DNA of 64,000 nt, from the NCBI GenBank assembly GCA_021464245.1, contig JADCRB010000118.1:2358056-2422055 (forward strand), in the 5' to 3' direction. Source of the DNA: Carallia brachiata (lineage: Eukaryota; Streptophyta; Magnoliopsida; Malpighiales; Rhizophoraceae). This document shows, in pieces, positions 22,462 to 34,800 of the stretch. Made by a program: the position numbers and the translations under genes. Position 1 is the first letter of the stretch; every line of letters starts with the position of its first letter. A model generated the notes under the pieces. The model made no database searches, was not told the DNA's origin, and saw only the letters and a list, made by a program, of their open reading frames with translations.

Positions 22462-23377
22462 ACAAAAAGAGAACAAAGTGAGCTAAATTTAAACAGTGGT
22501 GGCAGTAGGTGGGGCTGAACAGCCGGCCAAAAGCCACACGAGCTGTCTTGGGAAAACAAATTTGCACATGTAGCTGATTTTTTTTTAATTTTTTTTGGTG
22601 TAAAAAAAACTGAGAAAACAAGTGTTATTATTTAATCATATCAAAAAATATTATGACTCTATACTCAAGATCGGATGATTACAGTATTCATTACGTCAGG
22701 TAATAAACATAAATTTAGTCTCATTATTCAATTCTAACAAGAGTCAAACTTCCGATTTTAAAGTCAGAAACTTATAACTCCCTAACTAGCTAGACCACTG
22801 TTGTAGCTAATTCTGGTAATAGGGAGGGAATAGAATGCTAATTACCAACCGCTAAGCACAACCTCCCAGGGCCCTTGTGGTTGTGGGCCACTACCACCCA
22901 CATGCATCTCTCAATCGCTTCCCCCCTCCTCCTTTACAACTTCATAAATTAGTAATAGTTTCTTTGTTGCCACTAGCTTTTGTTGGTGCCTGTTCTTGTC
23001 CTGCTATTTTTCTTCTAATTGTTGTTTTGTTTGTCTGTATGGATAAGTAGGGGCAATCATGTAAGGCATGGTATCACTAAGTGTGTCACACATGGAGAGC
23101 TAACTTATATTGTGTTTGATGCCCCTGCCTTGAAGAGATAATGGGGCGTGTGGAGTGAAAAGGGTAAAATTAGTGCCAATATTATTAGATCAAAAGAATG
23201 TAAGCGGCTAGTTGCGTGATCTTATGCTAGAGCAGCTGAATTCTTAATTCTGATAACTAAATTCAAATCTTTAAGCCGGCGAAAAGAAGATCATGGGAAT
23301 GTAAGATTACTGAGAATATATGTTGACATTGTGAGATTATGGTTGTGTTTTGAATGAAAATGTTGGAATAGAATCTT

Positions 23378-23432
23378 GACTACATCTATATCTTTTTTTT
23401 TTTTCTTTTGACAGAAGACTACATCTATATCT
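23378..23432 (-). repeat. Footprint of a tiny poly(A) retroinsertion
   Basis: The 16-bp sequence GACTACATCTATATCT occurs at 23378-23393 and again at 23417-23432. Between them are only a T tract and a few bases. Read on the minus strand this is a short sequence plus a poly(A) tail between target duplications, as left by a severely 5'-truncated LINE or SINE insertion. Confidence 0.6.
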
Positions 23433-23734
23433 ACTAACACATTTTGTGTTTGTTAAATTCTTACTCCCTGTCGAGACTAAGAATGACTACCATCAAATTA
23501 CGCAGTTGGTGCCATGTATATCCAATAATATTAATACACAAAAAGTGCTCAGTATATTGGCTCATTAATGAAGTACACCCATGTAAAATCCGTTTTGATG
23601 GTGAAAAATTATTAGGTAATTTGATTTACGTGGACCTTGAAAGACGATGGGGCACACGCTATTTCATTTTTATACACACACGAAACCCAAATAATATGGT
23701 TAACTAATTGTCTTTTAATACCTTTTGCTTACCA

Positions 23735-23890
23735 CTTAAAGTAATAGTCTGATCGGAGATTCAATGTACTTTCTCTTGTATTGGTGAGAGTTTGAGTCTC
23801 TTTATTATTGTCACCTTAATAAACGAAGATTTATGTGAGAGTACATTGTTGGGTTCAATGCTTGTTAACCTCGCAGCCGGACGTATAGAA
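23735..23890 (+). repeat. Possible tRNA-derived repeat, copy 1
   Basis: The stretch with ATGTACTTTCTCTTGTATTGG and GAGAGTTTGAGTCTC resembles that at 27530-27650 (ATGTACTTTCCTCTGTAC, AAGTTCGAGTTCAC). The second block looks like a pol III B-box. The copies are diverged, and borders and class are uncertain. Confidence 0.3.
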
Positions 23891-24958
23891 GGCTTATTCG
23901 GATAAAAATTATTGGAGTGGTGGATCTTTCTTATGAGAGAGATTGAATGAAAATATCAATAATGGATGATCTCACTTCAGTTTACGTGTGTGATGACCAA
24001 CTTACTTGTGATACACCTATTTTTAGTTCAAAATTTAAACATATATATACCCCCTTACTTTTTTTTGAACACCATACCCCCTTACTTAGTCAAGATACAT
24101 TAATTAGTTTGCATGTGGTTTATCAAGAATGTTCAATCATGAGAAACGATGGGAAATGCAAATGCACTGTTTTTTGACTAGTTAGAATTTTGCAGCAACG
24201 TGTCTGGTCGGCCGGTAGCTGCGAGTCTTGTGAATTGGCCAATTGAATTATGTGGGGCATTGTTGTGATTCGTTGGCTAGCTCGTCTTTGATGTTGATTT
24301 CTAGCTCTCTTCTTTTACTTTTCTCTAGCACTTTGTCTCTTGCCCACCCCATCATTTCTGTGTGTTGCTGCCAACACTACATGTTTGCACAGGAATTTTA
24401 AGGACCTCTAATTAGTGCAGCTCAGCTAGCAGGAGTTGGAGTTAATAACAATCTTAAAATCTTTGTTGCCTTCCTTGAGTATGCATCACATAGAGTGAAC
24501 CCCTCTCTGCAGAGAAAGACGATGAGGAACAAGTGCTGGGAGAATTTATCGATTGTTTTTTTTTTTCTAATAAAAATGGAAAAGAAGGGCTAGTACCTTA
24601 CACTTCTTTTAGATAACATTGCGATTTTATGTCTTTGGAACGTGAAACAACTAAATGATTATAATATTTTTTACTTGGTTTCTATTTTGATCTCCTTTTT
24701 CTTTTTAAATTCTCACACATAATTTACTAAATTTATTCTTTTATAAGTATAACTTACTGATAATCATAAATTATACAAATTTATTTTTTATTTTTTATTT
24801 GAAGTAGACCTCACTTATTGTGTAATGTAAAATTATGAGTAATTTATACTTACTAAAAAATATAAGTTAAATTAAAAACGGAGGAGATATAAGAAACAAA
24901 GGAGAGCCTACATTAGTTCAAAAGATGTTTTTTTTTTTCGTTTTGTAATTTCATTGCC

Positions 24959-25471
24959 CTATCGTAGGAGGGGATGCGCAACTTTACCTTTATATTTTTT
25001 TTATATATGAGTACTAAATTTTTTGAAATTTTATTTAACTTCTAAATTTTTCAATTTTTACTAAAGCATTACATTCGTTAACAGAAAGTGATTAATTGTT
25101 AAAAAAAATGATTTTGACATTATAAAAATTATTTTAAAAAAGGTTAAATACACAAATTGAATATTTTTTTCATAAAAAAAATATGCACATTGCGTATTTA
25201 ATTCATGTACTTGTCAATTAAAACAATATTTAATGTACATATTTGTTATGGAAAAAATATTTAATTTGTATATTTGACATTTTTTTTAATAATTTTCATT
25301 AAATTAAACTTATTTATTAACGGATTGACTATTTTTCGTAAACGAAAGGACTGATTTGATAAGAAATCGAAAAATTCAAAACTTAAATACATTGTCAAAA
25401 AGATTTAAGACTCAAACGTAAAAAAGTATAAAGTTTTAGGACCAAAAAGAAGCATATCTCTATCGCAGGAG
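24959..25471. mobile_element. Mutator-like MITE (non-autonomous MULE) with target duplication
   Basis: Flanking sequences CTATCGTAGGAG (24959-24970) and CTATCGCAGGAG (25460-25471) differ by one base and form a target duplication of about 9-12 bp, the size left by Mutator-like elements. Inside, the ends form long, imperfect inverted repeats: the left arm has GAGTACTAAATTTTTTGA and CTAAATTTTTCAATTTTTAC, and the right arm read on the minus strand has GAGTCTTAAATCTTTTTGAC and TTGAATTTTTCGATTTCTTA. Total length is about 490 bp, AT-rich, with no coding capacity. Confidence 0.6.
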
Positions 25472-27440
25472 TCCAGTTTGCTGCATACCAAATGGGACGG
25501 AGAAATTTAAGCAAGATTTGCTTGTAATAAACAGAAAAAACTATAAACCAGTTTTGTAAGTTATAAAACTTGTGTCGAGTAAGCGTGCAAATACCTATAT
25601 AAGAATTTGAACATATATCTCTGTGTGTTCCAATGAAAGAAGAATGTAATTGGCATCTAAAATATTTGCTGAAACTATATTTGTGAGATTATACGCAGCT
25701 TCTTTTGCAGGAAAAAAAAAATGTCTTAGTTATGAAGCTTCTAATCATTTATTAATTCTCCATGGAGATGTTGATGTTCAAAAGTCCTACACATGGGGAC
25801 AATAGCAACCATCAAAAGGTTGATATGTCGGCCGACTCCTTGTTAGATAGTGGATCGATCACATGGATGGCCGCCATATTTTGAGCAACTCTGAAAAGCT
25901 GACGTACGTGGGGTGGTTTTGGACATTTATAATATTGCTAAGGATATGATATATAATGGCTTTCCGAGGCCCTTTTTTATGATTTATTGAATTTGGCTGT
26001 AACTTGAACGACGAGAACTTCAGTTTTGTGGATGACTTCAGTACCAATAAATTCTGGTTAGTGACTCTTTTCATGTTACAAGTATTTTAATTTTGTTAAT
26101 AATACTCGAATTTAAGACTTTTAATCTTGTGGGAAATGACTCTTTTTAGGACGAAATCTAGCTCGTTTGGTTTGTTTTATGTTGCAAGTATTTCACTTTT
26201 GTTAATCTAAATTAATTATGAATCTTCGGTTCATTTGTTGCTTACCACCTACAGCGTGCCTTGCACCGCCCACTATATTGTCTCATTTGCCGTCTAGAGT
26301 TAATTATATCATGTCTTCCAATCTTCTACTTGGGATCAAGCAAAGTATTTAGTTGGAGATGTCTCATTTGGTAAAAGTGTAAACCCCACAATATAATTAG
26401 ATATTGTGTAAGTTTAGCCAAGTTGTCGTAAGTTTAGAGGCTGGGTTTCTTTATTACAAAAAAGATTTTGTCATATTAATTAGCTAGCTCGACAGTGACA
26501 AAACACAATAAATATTGATCACTTGCTAACTTTTAAGTGGTTGGTAAGAGGAAAAAGAGTGCAAGCATCCCATTATCACTTAATAATAAGACACAATAGA
26601 TGCCAACACGCACACAAAAACAAGTTCATTAGCAATGAGGCTAATCAACAATAGTACGAGATTAAGGGTCAATCATACAGATTTTTCTCCTTTAACTAAA
26701 CCAGCCAATGATCAGATTGAATACAAGAGTGATGTTATCATGTAAAACATTTCTTTAGTCCTAAAGTGTGAAAGCCAAAACGCCATTATCAATTTACAGT
26801 GATAGAAGAAATAAACACGATTAGAGACATGGATGCATAAATAAAATCATAGTTGTTAATTGCAATTTTTATGTTTTTTATGCATGATAATTAATATTAT
26901 AATTAAGTAAGATAGACTTGTGTTTAAGACATGTCTATTTATCGTGTTTCAAAATGAAGTCATACGAATTTAATAATTATCAATTTTTGGGATTTGGACA
27001 TAAAGTACCGGTCACCAGCATTATCCTGCTTGGTCCTACCATGTTAGGAGCACATGGAGGTACCAGCTTTTGATTACTTCCTCTTGGCTAATATCTATTC
27101 AATGCATCATTTTCTTCAAACTTTGGAGGCATTCTCGAGCTTTAATTATATTGTTTGAATGATGTTTTAAACTCTATTAAAAAAAATATATATGATCTAT
27201 TAAATATTTGATTATAAAAAAAGTGAACAGGAAGGCAAAACTGACAAATAATTAACAAATGTTATAGCTTTATAACATACAAGTAAAAAGTGGTGGAGCT
27301 AGAGAACAATATCTTCCCAACTCCCTCAGTATTTTGTATGTTTTTCCATAGTCTTGTTTCGTTGTTGCCCTATGAGCTTATGCCCATCCAATTAATTTAG
27401 AGATTTAAAAGAGTTGATGCTTGTCCAATTCATTGAGGGA
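25472..27440. other. Gene-poor AT-rich spacer
   Basis: No gene, RNA gene or clear element was recognised here. The open frame at 25859-26074 shows no resemblance to a known family. Confidence 0.45.
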
Positions 27441-27444
27441 TAAC

Positions 27445-27506
27445 AAAAAAGTAATTTCCACAACTTGAACCTGTGATGTCAAAATTACACCAAGGTTCAC
27501 CGTTCA
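27445..27506 (-). repeat. Au-type SINE head fragment
   Basis: Minus strand reads GGTGAACCTTGGTGTAATTT, then ATCACAGGTTCAAGTTGTGG. This is the A-box and B-box head of the Au SINE family, truncated before the body and tail. Confidence 0.55.
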
Positions 27507-27529
27507 AAAGGCTTTATCATGGTTGGTGA

Positions 27530-27650
27530 TTTGGTGATCTGATGTACTTTCCTCTGTACTAGCCTAAGTTCGAGTTCACTCACTGTCTCCCATTCCTACA
27601 AATATGAGGTTTATTGTTGAGTGCACAGTATTAAATTTTCGACTCGTTAA
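27530..27650 (+). repeat. Possible tRNA-derived repeat, copy 2
   Basis: Diverged relative of 23735-23890, sharing an ATGTACTTTCCTCTGTAC-like block and a TTCGAGTTC block. It follows the Au SINE head fragment directly. Class uncertain. Confidence 0.3.
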
Positions 27651-28494
27651 TACTAAAATCGAACGTTGAGAAGACTCACTTGAATTTAATAGTACTCAAG
27701 TGGTAAATATATATTTAGAATTATTAAATAAGGCACTATAAATTAAAATGGTGGTCTACGATGGTTCCAGCTTACAAGAACTATGGCCTATATCTCCGAG
27801 CACCTTATTATTTGATAAAAAAAACAAAAAGAAGAAGAAGAAGAATTTTAGTGGAGGAAAGTTAGGCCAATTCTGTTTTTTGCACAGACGAATGTGTAAA
27901 ACATGCAAATTTCATTGTGAGGGCAATCTGGAGTCAGTAAAATTTCGAATGTGTACACTTGACCTTCATTATGCTGATTAACAGTAATTTCAGCGCAGAG
28001 TATACAATAGATATGCACTTAACTGTCCATGTTAGAGTTTCATATGCCATTTATTTATTCTGGCACTAGCAAGTTCACAACTAAAATAATCACCACTACT
28101 GGGATTACTTCCGGGCCAAAGCCGTGGGGTTGGTTAGAGTTTTATCAAAAGAATAAAGTTATCAAATGAATAAAGTTTCTTGCTGATGTAAAAATAAACA
28201 CACAGTAAACACATAATAATATAAATTATTAAATTATAAAAAATATATAAATTAATAAATATTATTAAATAAATTACGTAGTAAATATTGGAGTTAACTC
28301 TTCCTACAATTCTCTTTCCAAGACCTGGTAACTATGCTCATGCAGACATCATTTTTTAGCTCACTTCGCATTCTGGTGGCAAGTGCACCAGTTTTTGTCC
28401 ACTAGAGGCAGGCTAAACCCTCTCTACCTTCCTGCTGGCACGTGGAACTTCCTCACTTACAGGCATCTTTCCGGTGTCTATATTTTAAGGGTTC
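27651..28494. other. Gene-poor spacer
   Basis: AT-rich sequence. The open frames at 27748-27981 and 28383-28580 are not supported by any domain. Nothing else identified. Confidence 0.4.
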
Positions 28495-28686
28495 GTGATC
28501 ACGCTGTACTGTACTGTTATATATTTAGTTATTTTGTAAGAAAATATAATTTTTTTTGTAACTATATATATTTTTTATAATAAAAAATAAATTATAAATT
28601 TTTATTACATAAAATATATTATTATTGTAAAAATTATATACATTATTGTATATAACAAGAACGTATGATATTATAGTGTGATCATT
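28495..28686. repeat. MITE-like element with GTGATCAC/AGTGTGATCA ends
   Basis: The left end GTGATCACGCTGTACTG and the right end (ATTATAGTGTGATCAT, read on the minus strand as ATGATCACACTATAAT) are imperfect inverted repeats. They are followed inward by TTATATA on both sides and enclose about 190 bp of nearly pure A/T. The target duplication was not resolved. Confidence 0.45.
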
Positions 28687-31138
28687 AATTTTTTTTCATA
28701 ATTTAATTAGCTGTTGCAGTTTGTTCAGAGATGAACAGATCCTGCCCCCAAAAAAGCACCCACAGGCTTGTGAAAAATATTTTTTAAAGGAATTTGTTTT
28801 AGGACAACAAAATAAAAACAGGACCAAGAACAAAGAAAACGACTAGGTTTTATTTCTTGCCTGCAAGGACCGAAAAGAAGAGGATTAAATAGCTACCATT
28901 TCAGCCATAAAAATAAGATAGTTCATTTTCCTGAATGATGAAGATTCCTGATTACATGTAGCCATGTAGGACAGGAGTAGAACCAGTGAACAGAAATGAC
29001 CCAACCTGTCACTCTCAGATACCTGTTGAATAGAATTGAAAAAAAAGTTTATGTCCAAACAAAAGTTATTTAAGTAGTATTTAGATTATAATAATAAATA
29101 TATTTTATATAATTGTAATGATAAAAATTAAAATAAAAAATATTATTATTATTTTTAATTTATGTATTTTTTATAATTATATAAAATACATTTATTATTA
29201 TAATTTAGATACTATGTAAACAAATTTTAATTTGATCATATAATAACCTTTTATGTGAAGAGCGTGAGGTTCAGCTTTTTAGTAACTTATTGGAAAGGAT
29301 TCCTCTTTGACTAGGGTAGGGGTCCACTCTAGTTGAATCTTGGGTGGGCTGAAAATTAGCTGGAAAAAGAAAATTTAGAATTTTTTTTGTCAAAATACAC
29401 TAAAACTAAGTATTATCTAAATTTTACGAAAAAAAAAAATCAAAATGTATTGTCGGGACATGGCTGGATCACTAACCGTGTGTTTGATTTTTAGTTAAAA
29501 AAAGAAAAAAAGAAAAAAATTGTGCATTTTCCCATATTTGGGAAATATAAGAAAAGTAAGTGAAAGTTAAGTAGGAGTTGTCAAAATCAATAGGGGAAAG
29601 ATAAGAAAACAAAATTTAGAAATATACTTAATATTGACTAAAATAACATCAAGCCATCATCACATTTCTTTTATTATAAAGATATTTTTATAATTTTAAT
29701 TTATTATTTAATTAGTTGTAAGAATATTTTATCATTTTATTCAGACACTTTTCTTTCTCTTTTTTTTTGTTCATGCAATCCAAACACAAAATTTTACTTT
29801 TTTATTATTTTTTAAAAATTTTTTTTTAACAACTTTCTTTTTAATCAAAATCTTACCATCTAAACAAAGGTAAGGCCCGGCCTATGTAGCCTCTCTCTTA
29901 CAGAATAGAACTAGAACGGGAAAAGTATCGAACTCTTTGCCAGGCTAGGCTTCCCGACTCCTATACTAGCTAGAAAATGAAAGAAAGTTCAAATCGGTGA
30001 AATGAGGTTCTCATGATATAGGGTCTGAGAAATGATCAAATGTATAGAATATTCATCTTGGTTTTTTTTTTTTTTCTAAAGAAAGAGATTATTTATATTT
30101 TCTAATTTCTAAATCACAATAACTTTCATCGTTGTATTAAGACTCGTCTTTCAAATAGAATTATATCCACAAAGGGGGTGCAAAATTGATTTCATTGCAG
30201 TGCTTCCAGTTTGTTGTTGGGTCCAAAAGAGAAAAAACAGAAAGTGATGCCATTCAATGAGGATAGTCCACAAGTCCCACCTATAGGGCTAACGGAACTT
30301 GCCATCAGATCATATTGAATGGCTGGTTCCCATTTCAAATTTTGGTGAGGACGACGTGAAAACACGATCACAAAGCAGAATGCTTTAAAGGGGACCCCCC
30401 TGATATCCGCATTGTGGTACAGCTACGACGGCAAAGTCTTAACCCCACCATGTGCACCTTAATAGAAGCTTGTTAATGGTGGAGGTCAGCCACAACGTGA
30501 TCCTTTATTATGTTTGCTTCATTCATGCAACCAAGCTCCTGATGGAGCTTTACATATCCAATTTTGATTATTATTGTAAATGGCACATGCAAATTGCTGA
30601 AGGTGGGCAGGCACTTCAGGCGTTGTCACGTCGATTCTTAAATTAGCAATGATCAAGAATACTATTGTCTACAAGGTATAAACCGCTCATAGTTTATCCA
30701 GTAGCAAACACGAACCTGGAATTGTATGGGTTAAACAGACGATATTAAATTTGAATCTCTTAAATAAATTTCGTGTTTCAAGTGAAACCTGTAACAGTAA
30801 AGTTTCATATTAAATACCATGGCCTTTGTCTACATCCAACATGGTTCCATAAAATATCATTATTCGCCCAGCAGAGCATTCCATGCCCTTCGAATTCGTG
30901 TTTCCAGACAACATATTATTCTACTTCCTAAATGAATACGTTCGTTTCTAAACTACGTATTTTTCTGCTTGTTGTATGGATGAATCACTGCTACTCCTCT
31001 AGCTTGATCCTAGACGCTACAAAGACCATCATTATGTTTATGACTTTGGCATCATCCATCCTTCACTCCCCCTCTGCCAGATTGCATATTTTACATTTCC
31101 CACAGACCCACGCCGCACCACCACACCCCCCACCACCC
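28687..31138. other. Gene-poor spacer with foldback sequences
   Basis: Contains a hairpin-forming AT-rich palindrome (listed separately at 29068-29222). There is also a possible further MITE from about 29470 to 29870, whose ends GTGTTTGATTTTTAGTTAAA and the minus-strand read TTTGTTTAGATGGTAAG are only weakly similar. No gene recognised. Confidence 0.4.
29068..29222. repeat. AT-rich inverted repeat (MITE-like)
   Basis: Left arm AGTAGTATTTAGATTATAAT AATAAA and the minus-strand reading of the right arm CATAGTATCTAAATTATAAT AATAAA are nearly the same over about 60 bases. The unit would fold into one long hairpin. Borders are approximate. Confidence 0.5.
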
Positions 31139-31165
31139 GGGGAGCGGGGCGGGGGGGTGGGGGGG
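31139..31165 (+). other. G-run cluster, possible G-quadruplex
   Basis: Four or more runs of 4-7 G separated by 1-2 bases, directly after a C-rich CACC repeat. The spacing fits a G-quadruplex. The location is intergenic, about 650 bp beyond the nardilysin stop codon. Confidence 0.5.
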
Positions 31166-31167
31166 AA

Positions 31168-31234
31168 CAAAATCCATCACTTCCATATATTTCACACTTT
31201 ACAAAATCCATCACTTCTGTATATTTCACACTTT
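31168..31234. repeat. Two-copy 33-34-bp tandem repeat
   Basis: The unit ACAAAATCCATCACTTCC...TTTCACACTTT occurs twice back to back, with a few changes in the middle. Confidence 0.7.
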
Positions 31235-31505
31235 ATATGTTGCTCAGCACATGCATGAGCATATTGCAAGATCACAAATTACTTGAGACGAGAGTCATGT
31301 GAATTTTAATAAAGTTGACATTAAATTTGCCTTTTTCATGTCCAGTACGCAGAAACAAAAAGGAACTTACTGCCTGTAATTCGTTGCGCCAAATGTGTAA
31401 GTCAAATTAAAAGATGAATTGCACGGGGCAAACAAACAAACTGAATGCTCACAACGCCAATTTGGGCCAGCCCTTGGACCACGTCCAAACTTAATTTCCA
31501 TGTGG

Positions 31506-31552
31506 CAAGAGCCAAGAGCCTAGAGCCAAGAGCCTACAGCCAAGAGCCAAGG
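31506..31552. repeat. Short minisatellite, AGCCAAGAGCC units
   Basis: Three to four imperfect copies of a unit of about 14 bp, GCCAAGAGCCTAGA, in a row. Confidence 0.7.
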
Positions 31553-31807
31553 AAAGAATGCCTCACAACGCTAAGATAGAAACATGCAGTCAACCCTGGG
31601 TTTTTAAACTACCGAATTTTCCATGTTCATTCTATAATGCCACATGATGGCTTGTGACTGAGGGATATACTCCCTCGAGAACTATACCCTTCACTCTCTT
31701 CGATATGCATTTAGCAATACTGGTCCTAAAACCTTCTGCAGGCAAAAATGATGCCTTGGAGGGCTATTACATTTCAATGAATTATGAATACTGTGTGACG
31801 CTTTTGC
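31553..31807. other. 3' flank of the nardilysin-like gene
   Basis: Probable 3' UTR and downstream region of the minus-strand peptidase gene. Nothing else seen. Confidence 0.45.
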
Positions 31808-34800
31808 TTAGCAAAAGCTCGGATAGTATTTGGATGATACCTTGAAGCTTGTGAGATCTTCAATAACCTGCTCAGAATCTCTTTGCTTTTCAGTTTCTTT
31901 CAAGTCAGTATCACAACCCCACACTCGAACAGCGAGTCTTCTACACTTGGGAGATTGTTGTTGCAGGTATACTTTATACCAGTTGATAACGTCATCTTTG
32001 TGAATGCCTTTTAGTTCTTCTGCTTCTTTCTTTGAGAAGCCAAACATATACCTAAAAGATCAGAATAAATCCCGTGCCATTGTAAGCAAAAATGCAATAA
32101 CCACGCATAATCATGAAAATACACCCACATTTCCAATTACGCAGGTATTTTTGTATGCAAAAATAACCAACAAAATGCATTAAATGCTTAAGCCAATGGT
32201 GCAGACTCAATGATTTATGATAATTGCTCAGCTATGCATGCATGAGACGTGCCAGAAGGTGATGAAAGCCTTCAATAATAGATGGATCCGGTAACATAAT
32301 AGAATTGAAAACTGTCCTTTGTCTGGTCAGACCGAGGTCAATGTTTTCAGAACTGGCGTTATTAAACTAGAGAAAAACAATTTTCAGAATCCCAGGTTCA
32401 ACCATAATTAAAATAGTACTCAAAATTGATATACTTTGGGTTGCACTAAAAATCATTGAAATTAGTAAATCTTGTCTGCAGTCAAGGACTCGAAAAAGAA
32501 AAACAAAAGTAACAGATATTGGGGTATTTTAGATTCTACAGAATAAATATTATCATCTAAATATCATAAAAGTGTAGATGAAACGATTTAGAGTCCCAAT
32601 ATGATCAATTCCTTTACTAGGCAAAAGGCCTTCAATGATCTGATCCCAGGTTCAAAGCATTCTGCACAAGCAGGCCCGGTCTTATTTTCATGGCATAGAC
32701 CAAAGCATCTAAACACTACCTTTTATCAATGATCTGATTCCAGAGTCGACTGGTTTCATATTGAAGAGAAGGATCTTTCTCCAACAACTTAGCCAATAAA
32801 CCACTTCTGTAGTTCTCAAAGGATGTATCATCAAGACCTGCCTGCAACATCAATGTATCTTAGACATCCAACACATGATGAGCAGAGGAGAAACTGCAAG
32901 GATTTCCTCTCATAATTATTACCATAAAAATATTAAAATCAGAAAACACAACTACGGAGCAAATAAAGCAGACTAAGCTAAATCTGAAAGATAGCAATGT
33001 TTGGGGCAGTGAACTAGAATGCTTACTAGCAGCTCTTCGAGGCCATTTATGAAGTTCTCAACTCTCCCTTGTAGGTAGATTGGGTTGTATTTGGAAGATT
33101 GGACACAGAAACAAAAACCGTAAACACGGTATGTAACTCTTGGGCTACATTCAACAACGTAACCAAGCTGCTCCTTCGTCCTTTGTTCCAAAAAGGAAAC
33201 GAAAAGTTAGAACTTCTATGAAAGAGTTGACAACTCCAAGCGCATAATTTATCACAGCTATTCAGCTCCACATATATAAGGAGAAATAGCTTTTTGATGG
33301 AAAATAGACAACCATATCATATATCGGCCATAAATATAAAAATTTCTGATTCTTACGAATACTGCAACCACAGGCTTTTCCAGAAAAGTCAGTAATGCAC
33401 ATTCTCTAACCAAGAAAAATATGAAACTACAAAAACAAACCAAGATTATTTAACATGGAACACTTCTAGCCTAGCAAAAAAGTCACCTCAGCTGATTAAA
33501 AAGTGGCTCTTCTATGATTTCATCAAAAAGATCTATCAAGGCCTTCATTTTACTGACTCCGGCCCTACTTCCGGCTCAATTTGGAAATAAAGCTGCAACA
33601 AATGACAAACATCAAGGAGAGCTAAATATCAAATTGAGAAAATGATTGACAAAATTCATAACTAGTACCAGAACCAATTAATCAATTTTCAGCTACCTCA
33701 ACCACAGAGTTTGTTTCAGATTTATTCTTCACATTCACATCTCTGACAAGGTTTGCACAGGAAGGAAGAGATATTACATGTTCTTCATGCCTCATATTGA
33801 GTGGGAGTGGTTGAGAAGAAAAATTACTTTTGAATAAATTGGAAATATTGACAGCTTCCTCTTCTAACAAATTGCCGTGGCAAAGACCCTCAATATAGAG
33901 CTGTACAAAATACAGGAAGAAGTGAATTTCTGCATCGTTAGAACCTGTGGTTGATATATGCCAATATGAACAAAGCATTCTGACAGCAATAATACAATGT
34001 CCATGCCATGTAGTTGTGTACCTGGGAACGAAGCTCAGGAATGAATGACTTCAAATCAGCAAGAGACAAATTACTTAGAACACACCTCTTCTCATCTACA
34101 TCATAGAAGCTCTTGCAGAGAACTTGAAGTCTCAAGTATGATGAATGATTTAGAGGCTTAATGTTGGCATTTTTCGAACTTCTCTCCATATCCTCTTTAA
34201 TTACCTGTAGCAGCACAGCATTTAGTAAAAAGATAAGTCCTAAAATATGAGCAAAGATTCCTGAGATACTTCCATACAAATACAAGATACAAATTGGACT
34301 ATGATGTACAGTTTATTGATTCAAATGAAAAGGTGGATTTCAATACACAACCGTCTATACCTTAAAACGATCGGAGGTTGGCACAAAAGTCCTGGCTATC
34401 ATCAATACTCTGGACAGGAGAATTGCAATCTTATCATTGAAACCGTAAACCTTTAACTCTAGCTTATCCCCAACAACAGATACAGCTGTTTCCAACTTTG
34501 CAACACTAGCCTGCAGTAAAATACAGACCAAGTCAAATTATAAGGCCAGCAACAAAAGATAACAAGAGGAAAAGGTGAAGATAAAGAACAGACGCAAAAG
34601 TATGATTACCACAAAAAGAAGCTTGTGCAAGAACTCCATTGAGCAAGTTCTTACATAGAGTTCGGTGCATAAAATTGCAATAACCGTAAAGTTGAAGGAA
34701 TGAATGGTGAAATCTTAAGAAAGATTTCTTTTACACTAATAAAATAGCAGGCTTTCTTCTAGGACGACGTGCCCTTAATACAAAAATTTTACCTTGTTAC

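Larger units (their letters stand above)
22462..24958. other. Gene-poor spacer upstream of the expansin gene
   Basis: The first part is the expansin promoter region. No further gene was recognised; the small open frames at 23444-23707 and 23947-24177 have no family resemblance and no splice support. A short insertion footprint at 23378-23432 is listed separately. Confidence 0.45.

Noticed and set aside
31139..31165. CRISPR-like or regulatory array in the GC-rich block
   Set aside because: No spaced repeats; just homopolymer runs and a two-copy tandem repeat.
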